Below are positions 27,966-36,252 of a stretch of DNA of 64,000 nucleotides, one piece after another. Position numbers and translations under genes: made by a program. Every line of letters starts with the position of its first letter. Position 1 is the first letter of the stretch. Location: NCBI RefSeq assembly GCF_000767615.3, contig NZ_CP009553.3:2418001-2482000 (forward strand), written 5' to 3'. Origin of the DNA: Pandoraea pnomenusa. GTDB taxonomy: Bacteria; Pseudomonadota; Gammaproteobacteria; Burkholderiales; Burkholderiaceae. Under the pieces are notes generated by a model that saw only the letters and a list, made by a program, of their open reading frames with translations, had not been told where the DNA came from and ran no database searches.

Positions 27966-28137
27966 GATTTATTCCTTGGCAAGGCAATATTTGAATGAAT
28001 CATGTGAAATTGGTGGGGATTTGTCAACGATACGCGAAGCATTTACCGACGGGTTTCCGTAAGCTTGAGCTTCATAAGGCGCATTTGCCGCAACAATCCG
28101 TCGTTGTCCGGCGGAATCCGCAGGAACACAAGACATC

Positions 28138-29958
28138 ATGAAACTCGATCTGACGCTGCCCGCCAGCGAAACCGCAACCGGGGCCGTTGCCCAGCCCGTC
28201 GCCCCGCTGTCCGCCAAGGGTGCTGATCTGATTGCGCGCACGCTGGTCGAGATTGGCGTGCAGACCGTGTTCTGCTACCCCGGCGGCGCGAACCTGGAGA
28301 TGCTCGATGCGCTCTCGCGCGTGGCCATCACGCTGGTGCGCACCGAACATGAGCAGGGTTCGGTCTTCGGTGCGCAGGGTTATGCGCGCGCCACCGGCAA
28401 GCTCGGCGTTTGCCTGGCCACTTCGGGCCCCGGCGCGACCAATCTCGTGACGGGTATCGCCGACGCCGCAAGCGACTCCGTACCGGTGCTCGCGATCACG
28501 GGCAACGTGGCCACGCATTGGCTTGGCAAGAATGCGTTTCAGGAGGTGGACATCGTCGCCATCACCCGACCGGTGACGAAGCTGGCGCGCCAGGTGCGCG
28601 AGGCGCGCGACATTCCGGCCGCCATCCGCGAGGCGGCCGCCTGCGCGCTGGCCGGGCGTCCTGGTCCGGTGCTGCTCGATTTTCCGAAGGACATCCAGCA
28701 GGCCCGTCCCGATCAGCCGACGGACAAGCGCTTCACGGTTCCCGCGCCCGCCGGCATGAGCGACGAGACGGCGCAGCGCATCGCCGCGTTGCTCGCGCAA
28801 AGCGAGCGTCCCGTCATCTATGCCGGTGGCGGGGTCATCGCCTCGGGCACCGGCGCTCAGCTCGCGGCGCTTGCCGAGGCGCTCGATTGCCCGGTCGCGC
28901 TCACGATGATGGGCCTTGGCGCCTTGCCGGACGACCATCGTTTGCTGCTGGGGCCGCTGGGCATGCACGGCGCCTATGTCGCGAACGTGGCCGTCAACGA
29001 GGCGGATCTGGTGCTGGCGCTCGGCGTGCGCTTCGACGATCGCGTCATCGGCGATCCGAGCGCGTTCGCGCGTCACGCCAAGATCGTGCATATCGATGTC
29101 GACGCCTCGGAGATCGGCAAGAACAAACCTGTGACGCTCGGCGTCCATGCCGATCTGCGAGATGCGTTTGCCGGGCTGCTGGCGCACGCGAAGCGCCGCA
29201 TCGTGCCCGGCTGGCATGCGTATCTGCGCGAACGTCGCGAGGCGCACCCGCTGCGCGCGACCAGAGTGGACGCGGGCGGCAGTGCGGGCGTGCTCACCGG
29301 TGTCGACGTGATCTCGGCGCTCGCGGCGCAGCTTCCGCCCGAAGCGGTTGTCACGACAGGTGTGGGCCAGCATCAGATGTGGGCGATGCAGCACCTGCGT
29401 CTGCGCGCGCCGCGCACATTCCTGTCCAGCGCGGGCTTCGGCACGATGGGCTTCGGTCTGCCCGCGGCCATCGGCGCGAAGGTCGCGCTGCCCGACGTGC
29501 CGGTGATCGACATTGACGGCGACGGCAGCCTGAACATGTCCGTCAACGAACTGTCGACGTGCCGCCGCTACGGACTGGGGGTCAAGGTGCTGGTGATCAA
29601 CAACCAGTGGCTCGGCATGGTTCGACAGTGGCAGGACATGATCTACGCGCGCAATCGCGTGGCGTCGTCATTGGTCGATCCGAACACGCCCGACGGGGCC
29701 GACGACGGCCGTCCCTACCCGGACTTCGTGACCATCGCGGCGGGCTACGGCGTGGCGGGCGCGCGAGTCACGCGGGCCGACGAGCTGCGGGGCGCCCTGG
29801 AACGCATGCTCGCCGACCCGAGCGAGCCGTACCTGCTCGATGTACTGGTCGCTCGCGAGGACGACGTCTATCCGATGATTCCCGCAGGCAAGACGTATCG
29901 CGACGTGGTCTTCGGGCCCGGGCAGGCAGCGGGGCCGATCGCCGCGGGCGCGTTCTGA
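28138..29958 (+). CDS. ilvB: Acetolactate synthase large subunit-like ThDP enzyme
   Basis: A 606-residue thiamine-diphosphate enzyme. The N-terminal domain has FCYPGGANLEMLDAL and the catalytic glutamate in VRTEHEQGSVFGAQGYAR. The C-terminal ThDP motif is IDIDGDGSLNMS...NNQWLGMVRQW. The GQHQMW motif and length fit acetohydroxyacid synthase. No regulatory small subunit (ilvN) is adjacent, unlike the usual ilvBN pair, so this is probably a second or specialised copy. Divergent from the Lrp-type regulator. Other ThDP carboligases cannot be fully excluded. Confidence 0.85.
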   Translation: MKLDLTLPASETATGAVAQPVAPLSAKGADLIARTLVEIGVQTVFCYPGGANLEMLDALSRVAITLVRTEHEQGSVFGAQGYARATGKLGVCLATSGPGATNLVTGIADAASDSVPVLAITGNVATHWLGKNAFQEVDIVAITRPVTKLARQVREARDIPAAIREAAACALAGRPGPVLLDFPKDIQQARPDQPTDKRFTVPAPAGMSDETAQRIAALLAQSERPVIYAGGGVIASGTGAQLAALAEALDCPVALTMMGLGALPDDHRLLLGPLGMHGAYVANVAVNEADLVLALGVRFDDRVIGDPSAFARHAKIVHIDVDASEIGKNKPVTLGVHADLRDAFAGLLAHAKRRIVPGWHAYLRERREAHPLRATRVDAGGSAGVLTGVDVISALAAQLPPEAVVTTGVGQHQMWAMQHLRLRAPRTFLSSAGFGTMGFGLPAAIGAKVALPDVPVIDIDGDGSLNMSVNELSTCRRYGLGVKVLVINNQWLGMVRQWQDMIYARNRVASSLVDPNTPDGADDGRPYPDFVTIAAGYGVAGARVTRADELRGALERMLADPSEPYLLDVLVAREDDVYPMIPAGKTYRDVVFGPGQAAGPIAAGAF

Positions 29959-30102
29959 CGCGCGCCGCGCAGGCGGGGCGCGGCAGGCCGGCTGGTTTGA
30001 CGACGCGCGCCGGCGACCGCCAATGTGGCGCGCATCCGCGCGCCATCCAGGCATTACCGTCCAGTGAGAATTCGACGTCTCGTCGCGAGATCGCAACGAC
30101 AA

Positions 30103-30125
30103 AACCCGCTTCGGCGGGTTTTTTT
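30103..30125 (+). terminator. Intrinsic terminator upstream of the amino-acid ABC operon
   Basis: AACCCGC-TTCG-GCGGGTT followed by a run of T: a 7-bp stem with a UUCG-type tetraloop, the textbook form. It lies 145 bp after the ilvB-like gene and 64 bp before the binding-protein start. Confidence 0.9.
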
Positions 30126-30188
30126 CGTTTCCCGGACGGCCAGGAGTATCATTGCGCTCTTTCAAGAATTCTCGCCAAGGAAATCAAC

Positions 30189-30968
30189 ATGTTGACGAAG
30201 CGCCTCGTGCTGGCCGCCGCCTGTTTTCTGACGACCTTCGCCGCGGTGCCCGCAGCGCAGGCCGCTGAACCGACCTACACGGTCGGCGCCGGCGGTACGT
30301 ATCGCCCGTTCGAATTCGAAACGCCGCAAAAGGAACTGGTGGGTTTCGACATCGACGTGATCAAGGCGGTCGGCAAGGCAGGCGGTTTCAACGTGAAGCT
30401 GGTCAGCACGCCGTGGGAAGGCATTTTCGCCACGCTCGATCAGGGCGATCGCGACATCATCATCTCGGGCATCACCATCACCGACAAACGTCGTGAAATG
30501 GTCGACTTCTCGGCGCCGTACTTCCCGGCCGACCAGGTCATCATCACCGCGCCGGGCGCCAAGGTCGCGAGCCTGGCCGATCTCAAGAAGCTCCAGGTGG
30601 GCGTGGTCAATTCGAGCACGGGCGACATCGCCGTCTCGGAGGAACTGGGCCGTGCAAGCACTGCGATCCGTCGCTTCGACAACACGCCGCTCATGCTCGA
30701 AGAGCTGTATCGCGGCGGTGTCGACGCCGCCGTGGGCGATGTCGGCGTGATCAAGTTCTACATCAAGAGCCATCCGGAAAAGCCGTTCAAGTTGGTGTAC
30801 GACAGCAAGTTCAAGCGCCAGTACTTCGGCATCGCCGTGAAGAAGGGCAACAAGGTTGTCCTCGACAAGATCAACACGGGCCTGAAGAAGATCGTGGCCG
30901 ACGGCACCTACGCCAAGATCTACAAGCAGTGGTTCGACTCGGAAGTGCCGACGCTGCCGCAACAATAA
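30189..30968 (+). CDS. Polar amino acid ABC transporter, periplasmic binding protein
   Basis: A 259-residue solute-binding protein of family 3. Residues 1-26 are a signal peptide (cleavage after AQA). The mature part has the family signature VGFDIDVIKAVGKAGG and DIIISGITITDKRREMVDFS. The neighbours astC and astA suggest arginine or ornithine as ligand. AAGGAAA precedes the start. A strong hairpin in the gap to the permease gene may raise its level relative to the membrane components. Confidence 0.9.
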   Translation: MLTKRLVLAAACFLTTFAAVPAAQAAEPTYTVGAGGTYRPFEFETPQKELVGFDIDVIKAVGKAGGFNVKLVSTPWEGIFATLDQGDRDIIISGITITDKRREMVDFSAPYFPADQVIITAPGAKVASLADLKKLQVGVVNSSTGDIAVSEELGRASTAIRRFDNTPLMLEELYRGGVDAAVGDVGVIKFYIKSHPEKPFKLVYDSKFKRQYFGIAVKKGNKVVLDKINTGLKKIVADGTYAKIYKQWFDSEVPTLPQQ

Positions 30969-31013
30969 GCAACGCGTGTAACATTCGCGCCACGCGCGCC
31001 ACATAGCTGGCCT

Positions 31014-31074
31014 CTCGCGGCCCGTGAGCTGATCGTCGAGTTCCGACGTCAACCCCCGGGCCGCGAGCGTTTTT
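31014..31074 (+). terminator. Long hairpin with T-run between binding-protein and permease genes
   Basis: CTCGCGGCCCG (31014-31024) and CGGGCCGCGAG (31057-31067) form a perfect 11-bp stem with a 32-nt loop, followed by CG and TTTTT. It lies 45 bp after the binding-protein stop. Partial termination or 3'-end protection here would give more binding protein than permease, a common arrangement in ABC importer operons. Confidence 0.65.
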
Positions 31075-31118
31075 CTGCCGGGCAACCGGTTCGTTTCATT
31101 TCGTGAGAAAGGTGCTTC

Positions 31119-31871
31119 ATGGGTGGGTTCCAGTGGAACATCATCAGCGAGTACATGCCCCTGTTCGTCGAGGGCACGCTGATGACGCTCAAGTGCACGG
31201 TGATCTGCGTGATCGCCGGTACGCTACTTGGGCTCGTGCTCGGCGTCGGCCGTCTGGCCGAGGCGCGTCACGGTTTCTACAAGTATTTCCTTCGCTACGT
31301 GGTGCAATACCCCGTACGCTTTTACGTCAGCTTTTTCCGCGGCACGCCGCTGTTCGTTCAGATTCTTCTGATTCACTTCGCGTTGATGCCCGTGCTGATC
31401 AATCCGTCCGAAGGGCTGATCGTGAGCGGCGACCTCGCGCGTGAAATTCGCTCGCAGTACGGCGCGTTCATGTCGGCGGTGCTGGCCATCTCGCTCAATG
31501 CCGGCGCCTACGTCTCCGAGATCTTCCGTGCGGGCATCCAGTCGATCGACCGCGGGCAGGCAGAGGCCGCACGCTCGCTGGGCATGACCTATATGCAGAC
31601 GCTGCGCAAAGTCGTGCTGCCGCAGGCGTTTCGCCGCATGCTCCCACCGTTGGGCAACAACGCGATCGCCATTGTGAAGGACTCGTCGCTGGCGTCGGCC
31701 ATCGGTCTGGCGGAGCTGGCGTACGCCGCGCGCACCGTGTCGGGCGCGTACGCGCGCTATTGGGAGCCGTACCTGACGATTTCGCTCATCTACTGGGCGA
31801 TCACGCTGGTGCTCTCGGCTTTTGTTCAACATCTGGAAACGAGGTACGGCAAAGGTGATCGTCGTCAATAA
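31119..31871 (+). CDS. Polar amino acid ABC transporter permease (HisM/GlnP type)
   Basis: A 250-residue inner-membrane permease. It has the N-terminal [15 protein letters not shown] start of the His/Glu/Gln family and the EAA loop [26 protein letters not shown] (read here as a region near residues 145-170) that docks the ATPase, followed by [14 protein letters not shown]. Only one permease gene is present, so the channel is probably a homodimer. The end overlaps the ATPase start by 17 bp. Confidence 0.9.
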   Translation: MGGFQWNIISEYMPLFVEGTLMTLKCTVICVIAGTLLGLVLGVGRLAEARHGFYKYFLRYVVQYPVRFYVSFFRGTPLFVQILLIHFALMPVLINPSEGLIVSGDLAREIRSQYGAFMSAVLAISLNAGAYVSEIFRAGIQSIDRGQAEAARSLGMTYMQTLRKVVLPQAFRRMLPPLGNNAIAIVKDSSLASAIGLAELAYAARTVSGAYARYWEPYLTISLIYWAITLVLSAFVQHLETRYGKGDRRQ

Positions 31872-32577
31872 CCTGCAAAAGCAGTACGGCGATGCGCACG
31901 TGCTGCGCGGCATTACCTGCCGCATCGAAGAGAAGGAAGTGGTGTGCGTGATCGGCCCGTCGGGCTCGGGAAAGAGCACCTTCCTGCGCTGCCTGAACGG
32001 GCTTGAGGACGTAAGCGGCGGCGAAGTGCTCGTGAACGGCTTTCACGTGGAAGATCCGAAGACCGACATGAACGCGATGCGTGCGAGCGTCGGCATGGTG
32101 TTCCAGCGCTTCAACCTGTTTCCGCACATGTCGGTGCTCGAGAACCTGATTCTGGCGCCAATGCAGGTCAACGGCATCAAGCGTGCCGAAGCCGTGACCA
32201 TCGCCGAGCAACTGCTGCGAAAGGTCGGCCTGATCGACAAGATCGACGCCTTTCCGAACCAGCTCTCCGGTGGCCAGCAGCAGCGCGTGGCGATTGCCCG
32301 TGCGCTGGCCATGAAGCCGACCGTCATGCTCTTCGACGAGCCGACCTCGGCGCTCGACCCGGAACTCGTGGGCGAAGTGCTCGAGGTCATGAAGTCGCTC
32401 GCCGAAGAGGGCATGACGATGGTCGTGGTTACCCACGAAATGGGCTTTGCGCGTGAAGTCTCCGACCGCGTCTTTTTCATCGATCAGGGCGTGATCATGG
32501 AAGAGGGCAAGCCGGACCAGATCTTCTCGGCCCCCAGGCACGAGCGCACGCGCGAATTTCTGCGCAAAGTTCTGTAA
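31855..32577 (+). CDS. Polar amino acid ABC transporter ATP-binding protein (GlnQ/HisP type)
   Basis: A 240-residue ATPase with Walker [11 protein letters not shown]-loop [11 protein letters not shown], signature [15 protein letters not shown], Walker [14 protein letters not shown] and switch [13 protein letters not shown]. The GTG at 31855 is preferred: it gives [12 protein letters not shown] and family-typical length, with GAGGT upstream inside the permease gene. A TTG at 31822 would add 11 residues. Third gene of the importer, followed 211 bp later by astC. Confidence 0.9.
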   Translation: MIVVNNLQKQYGDAHVLRGITCRIEEKEVVCVIGPSGSGKSTFLRCLNGLEDVSGGEVLVNGFHVEDPKTDMNAMRASVGMVFQRFNLFPHMSVLENLILAPMQVNGIKRAEAVTIAEQLLRKVGLIDKIDAFPNQLSGGQQQRVAIARALAMKPTVMLFDEPTSALDPELVGEVLEVMKSLAEEGMTMVVVTHEMGFAREVSDRVFFIDQGVIMEEGKPDQIFSAPRHERTREFLRKVL

Positions 32578-32788
32578 ATCTCGCGATGACGGGGCGCGCG
32601 AAGGTATATGCGCGCGCCGCATCTGATTACAATGCGAGGGTACGCGCGTCGAGTGCCGCGAAGGCAGCGGCACACGCACCCCGCAGGCACCCTGAGCGCC
32701 CAGCCAGGATTTTTTCTCACAGGACAGTGACCCGTCCCCGGGGCCTGTCCCGCAATCGCAGATTGCATTCCGATTTCACGAGGAAGTC

Positions 32789-34030
32789 ATGAGCCAGCCA
32801 ATCGCTGTGACCCGCCAGACGTTCGACGACGTGATGGTGCCCAATTACGCTCCCGCCCAGATGGTGCCCGTGCGCGGCGAAGGCTCGCGCATGTGGGACC
32901 AGCAGGGCCGCGAGTATGTCGACTTCACCGGTGGCATCGCGGTCAATGCGCTCGGCCATGCCAATCCGGAACTCGTGAAGGTCATCGAGGAGCAGGCGCG
33001 CAAGGTCTGGCATATCGGCAATGGCTACACCAACGAGCCGGTGCTGCGTCTGGCGAAGGCGCTCACCGAAGCCACCTTTGCCGACAAGGCGTTCTTCTGC
33101 AATTCGGGACTCGAAGCGAACGAAGCCGCGCTCAAGCTCGCGCGCCGTTACGCATACGACCATGCCGCCGAGCGCGGCGGCAAGGAAAAGAGCGAGATCG
33201 TTTCGTTCTACAACTCGTTTCACGGTCGTTCGCTGTTTACCGTCAGCGTGGGCGGCCAGGCGAAGTACACCGAAGGTTTCGGCCCGATTCCGGCCGGCAT
33301 CATGCATCTGCCTTACAACGACCTGCAGACCGCCGAGGCCACCATCTCGGACGCCACGGCGGCCGTGATCGTCGAACCGGTGCAGGGCGAGGGCGGCGTT
33401 CTGCCGGCGGATCCGGAGTTCCTGAAAGGTCTGCGCGCCCTGTGCGACAAGCATGGCGCGTTGCTGATCTTCGACGAAGTGCAGACGGGGGTGGGCCGCA
33501 CGGGCACGCTGTACGCCTATGAACAATACGGCGTCACGCCGGACATCCTGACCACGGCGAAGGCGCTGGGCAATGGCTATCCGATCGGCGGGCTGCTGAC
33601 CACCAGCAAGATTGCCGCGAGTTTCTCGCCGGGCACGCATGGCTGCACCTACGGCGGCAATCCGCTTGCCACGGCGATCGCCGGTCGCGTTCTCGAACTG
33701 ATCAATACGGCTGAAATGCTCGGCGGTGTGAAGACGCGTCACGAGCACTTCGTCAAGGGCATCGAGGCGATCAATGCGCGCCACGGCGTGTTTGCGCAGG
33801 TGCGCGGCATGGGGTTGCTCATCGGCGCCGTGCTCAAGCCGGAGTTCGCCGGCCGTGCGAAGGACATCGTGGCCGAAGCCGAGAAGCAAGGGCTGATGCT
33901 ACTGGTGGCGGGCGGCGACGTCGTGCGCTTCGCGCCGTCGCTGAACATTCCATTCGCCGACATCGACGCCGGCCTGGCATCGCTGGAAAAGGCGGTAGCT
34001 GCGGTCGCCGCCACGGCGAAGGCCGCCTGA
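32789..34030 (+). CDS. astC: Acetylornithine / succinylornithine aminotransferase
   Basis: A 413-residue class III, PLP-dependent transaminase of the ArgD/AstC type. The PLP lysine is in [15 protein letters not shown], with [17 protein letters not shown] and [12 protein letters not shown] as family hallmarks. Its place before astA and after an amino-acid importer favours AstC, the third AST step (succinylornithine to succinylglutamate semialdehyde). Sequence alone cannot separate it from ArgD, and one enzyme may do both. Start at 32789 follows GAGGAAG. Confidence 0.88.
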   Translation: MSQPIAVTRQTFDDVMVPNYAPAQMVPVRGEGSRMWDQQGREYVDFTGGIAVNALGHANPELVKVIEEQARKVWHIGNGYTNEPVLRLAKALTEATFADKAFFCNSGLEANEAALKLARRYAYDHAAERGGKEKSEIVSFYNSFHGRSLFTVSVGGQAKYTEGFGPIPAGIMHLPYNDLQTAEATISDATAAVIVEPVQGEGGVLPADPEFLKGLRALCDKHGALLIFDEVQTGVGRTGTLYAYEQYGVTPDILTTAKALGNGYPIGGLLTTSKIAASFSPGTHGCTYGGNPLATAIAGRVLELINTAEMLGGVKTRHEHFVKGIEAINARHGVFAQVRGMGLLIGAVLKPEFAGRAKDIVAEAEKQGLMLLVAGGDVVRFAPSLNIPFADIDAGLASLEKAVAAVAATAKAA

Positions 34031-34086
34031 GCGCGCCAGGACACCGACTCCCACTCGCGCCAGCCCGTGCCGCAAGCTCGGGACTT

Positions 34087-34121
34087 CGGGCCGGACCGGC
34101 GGATCGCGCCGCTCCGGCCCG
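34087..34121 (+). other. Strong GC hairpin in the astC-astA gap
   Basis: CGGGCCGGA (34087-34095) and TCCGGCCCG (34113-34121) pair perfectly; after one mismatch CGGCG/CGCCG extends the stem by 5 bp around a 5-nt loop. There is no T-run, so it looks more like an mRNA processing or stability element, or a factor-dependent terminator, than an intrinsic terminator. Confidence 0.55.
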
Positions 34122-34161
34122 TGCCTTGACGGCGTGCCTCCAGTCTTCTTCTTCGTCGGAT

Positions 34162-35277
34162 ATGTCCATGAACCGTCAATCGAAACTGGTCACGCCGACG
34201 CAGGCGCCGGACGAGGCGCCTGATCCGTCGACATCGTTGCGCGTGGTACGCCTGGCGGGGCCGGGCGATCTGCCGGCATTGTTGCAGCTTGCGACGCTGG
34301 CCGGGCCGGGGATGACGTCGTTCAAGCCCGACCGGGCGGCGCTCGAGGCCCGCCTGACGCGGGTGGCGGCAACGCTCGACGGTCGGGCGCCGACGGCCGA
34401 GCAGGGCTACCTGTTCGTGATGGAGGATGTTGCAACGGGTGGGATTACGGGAGTCTGCGGGCTGGAAGCCGCTGTCGGGCTCGACCAGCCGTTCTACACG
34501 TATCGCAAGGATACGATCGTGCACGCCAGTCGCGAGTTGAATGTGTGGTCGCGCATGCTCACGCTCTCCCTGTCGAACGACCTCACGGGATACAGCGAAC
34601 TCTGCTCGTTGCTGCTGGACCCGGCCTGGCGCGGGCACGGCAACGGGGCGCTGCTGTCGAAGGCCCGTTTCCTGTTCATGGCGCAGTTCCCGGAGCGCTT
34701 CGGCACGCACGTGTGCGCCGAGTTGCGCGGCTTCTTCGACGATGACGGCCAAAGTCCGTTCTGGCAATCGCTCGGCCAGCATTTCTTCAAGATCGACTTC
34801 GACCAGGCGGACTATCTCACGTCGATCGGCAAGAAATCATTCGTGGCCGAGTTGATGCCGAAGTACCCGATCTACGTCGACTTTCTCTCGCCGCAGGCCC
34901 AGGCGGCCATTGGCGTCACGCATCGCGATACCCTGCCCGCACGTCGTCTGCTCGAGCAGGAAGGCATGCGCTCCGGCGCGCATGTCGACATCTTCGACAG
35001 CGGCCCGGTGCTCGAGGCGCGTGTGGCCGATCTGCGCGCGGCGCGCGATAGCCGGTATCCGAGTGTGAACATTGCGCAAGACGCTACCGTCGCCAATCCC
35101 GAACCCTATCTGGTGGCGCGTCTGGGGCTCGCGGAGTTCCGTGCCACGCTGGTCAATGGGCGTCCCGAGCGGCGCACGTTCACCCTCAGCCCGATGGCGG
35201 CCCAGGCGCTCGGCGTCGCGCAGGGCGAGCGCATCCAGGTGTTGCCGCTCAAGCCGCCGCGTGCCGAAGCCGTCTGA
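34162..35277 (+). CDS. astA: Arginine N-succinyltransferase
   Basis: A 371-residue enzyme for the first AST step, transfer of succinate from succinyl-CoA to arginine. It has an N-terminal GNAT-like fold (RLAGPGDLPALLQLATLAGPGMTS, spanning ~residues 27-50) and the family segments ELCSLLLDPAWRGHGNG, AELRGFFDDDGQSPFW and VDFLSPQAQAAIG. The N-terminal ~25 residues are an unusual Ser/Pro/Gln-rich extension relative to typical AstA. Start is 34162 or 34168. The usual next gene, astD, is not here but at the far right of the window. Confidence 0.93.
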   Translation: MSMNRQSKLVTPTQAPDEAPDPSTSLRVVRLAGPGDLPALLQLATLAGPGMTSFKPDRAALEARLTRVAATLDGRAPTAEQGYLFVMEDVATGGITGVCGLEAAVGLDQPFYTYRKDTIVHASRELNVWSRMLTLSLSNDLTGYSELCSLLLDPAWRGHGNGALLSKARFLFMAQFPERFGTHVCAELRGFFDDDGQSPFWQSLGQHFFKIDFDQADYLTSIGKKSFVAELMPKYPIYVDFLSPQAQAAIGVTHRDTLPARRLLEQEGMRSGAHVDIFDSGPVLEARVADLRAARDSRYPSVNIAQDATVANPEPYLVARLGLAEFRATLVNGRPERRTFTLSPMAAQALGVAQGERIQVLPLKPPRAEAV

Positions 35278-35283
35278 GCGATC

Positions 35284-36252
35284 TCAGAACTGGATCGTGG
35301 CAGTGACGGTGTCGGTGTAGACGCCCGGCAGCGGCGTCGACTGCGACGGTACCCGGGCATAGATCGGAACGAACTGGACCAGACCCGAGCCGATCCCCGT
35401 CAATTGCGACGTGCCGGACGTGCCGTCGCCCCAGATCGTCGTGCGGGCGCTGTCCAGATACAGCTGATAGTCCACGCTCGCGCCTGTGGTACCGGTCATC
35501 CGCCGCGTGCTCACGCTGCCCGAGATCCCGCCCGAGAGTGCTACGCGATACGCATCGTTGTTCGTGCACTGGATGGTCAGTTGTCCGCTGCCGCTGACAT
35601 CTGTCGTCAACGTCGACTGCGAAGCAAAGGTGATATTGGTCGCCGCGATGGTGCAGTTGTTGATGACGGTCACGTTGCTCGTGAACGGCACGCCTGGGGC
35701 CGCAGTCATGGCGCTGCCGCACGCGGGGGCGGGCGCGAGCAGTGCGTAGGACGCGTATTGCAGACTGATATCCGCCGCACCGAACGTGTGTGAATACACT
35801 GTGTTGGCGTCACCGCTGGTGGGCACGGTCGTTTGCGCGGCATCGATCTTGCCGTAGAAGCTGACGTTCTGCGTCAGGGTGCCGCCCAGCGGCGGGGCTG
35901 TCATGGTGAGCGCGATCATGTTGCCGGGGCTGCTTCCCCAGGTGTTGGCGTAGGCGGCGTCGACGAAGAGGCCGAAGCGGATCGCATTTGCGGCGTTGGT
36001 GAGGGTGAGCGGCGGCACGGCGTTCAACGCCAGGCATGCCTTGACGTTAGGGTTGGCGCCGAGCAAAGGCCAGGTGCATGTCACCGGAATCGTGCCGGTG
36101 GCGTTGAGCGCTGCGCCGGAAATCGGGCTGAACGCGGTGAAGGCGAGCGACGGTGTGCCGACGGAGCACGTCTGCGCCGAGGCGTTCGCGGTGATCAACG
36201 CGACGGCCGCCGCCAATGTCCGGCAGCCTCGCGCGGGTGTCCCGGGCGTCAC
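35284..36252 (-). CDS. Archaic chaperone-usher tip adhesin-like protein (two SCPU domains)
   Basis: A 322-residue secreted protein with a signal peptide (residues ~1-26, ending ASA) and two spore-coat-U (SCPU) domains of about 150 residues each, each with paired cysteines. The second ends in the SCPU beta-strand PGVYTDTVTATIQF. Two-domain SCPU proteins at the end of Csu-type operons are tip adhesins, so this is probably the CsuE equivalent. The GTG at 36252 overlaps the usher stop (GTGA), which fixes the start and shows translational coupling; the frame further upstream is antisense-free shadow of the usher. Confidence 0.82.
   Translation of the reverse strand: MTPGTPARGCRTLAAAVALITANASAQTCSVGTPSLAFTAFSPISGAALNATGTIPVTCTWPLLGANPNVKACLALNAVPPLTLTNAANAIRFGLFVDAAYANTWGSSPGNMIALTMTAPPLGGTLTQNVSFYGKIDAAQTTVPTSGDANTVYSHTFGAADISLQYASYALLAPAPACGSAMTAAPGVPFTSNVTVINNCTIAATNITFASQSTLTTDVSGSGQLTIQCTNNDAYRVALSGGISGSVSTRRMTGTTGASVDYQLYLDSARTTIWGDGTSGTSQLTGIGSGLVQFVPIYARVPSQSTPLPGVYTDTVTATIQF

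Noticed and set aside
27974-27984. CCTTGGCAAGG palindrome before the Lrp-type regulator gene as an operator
   Set aside because: It coincides with the ribosome-binding site of that gene, which explains the AAGG part; symmetry over 11 bp may be chance.
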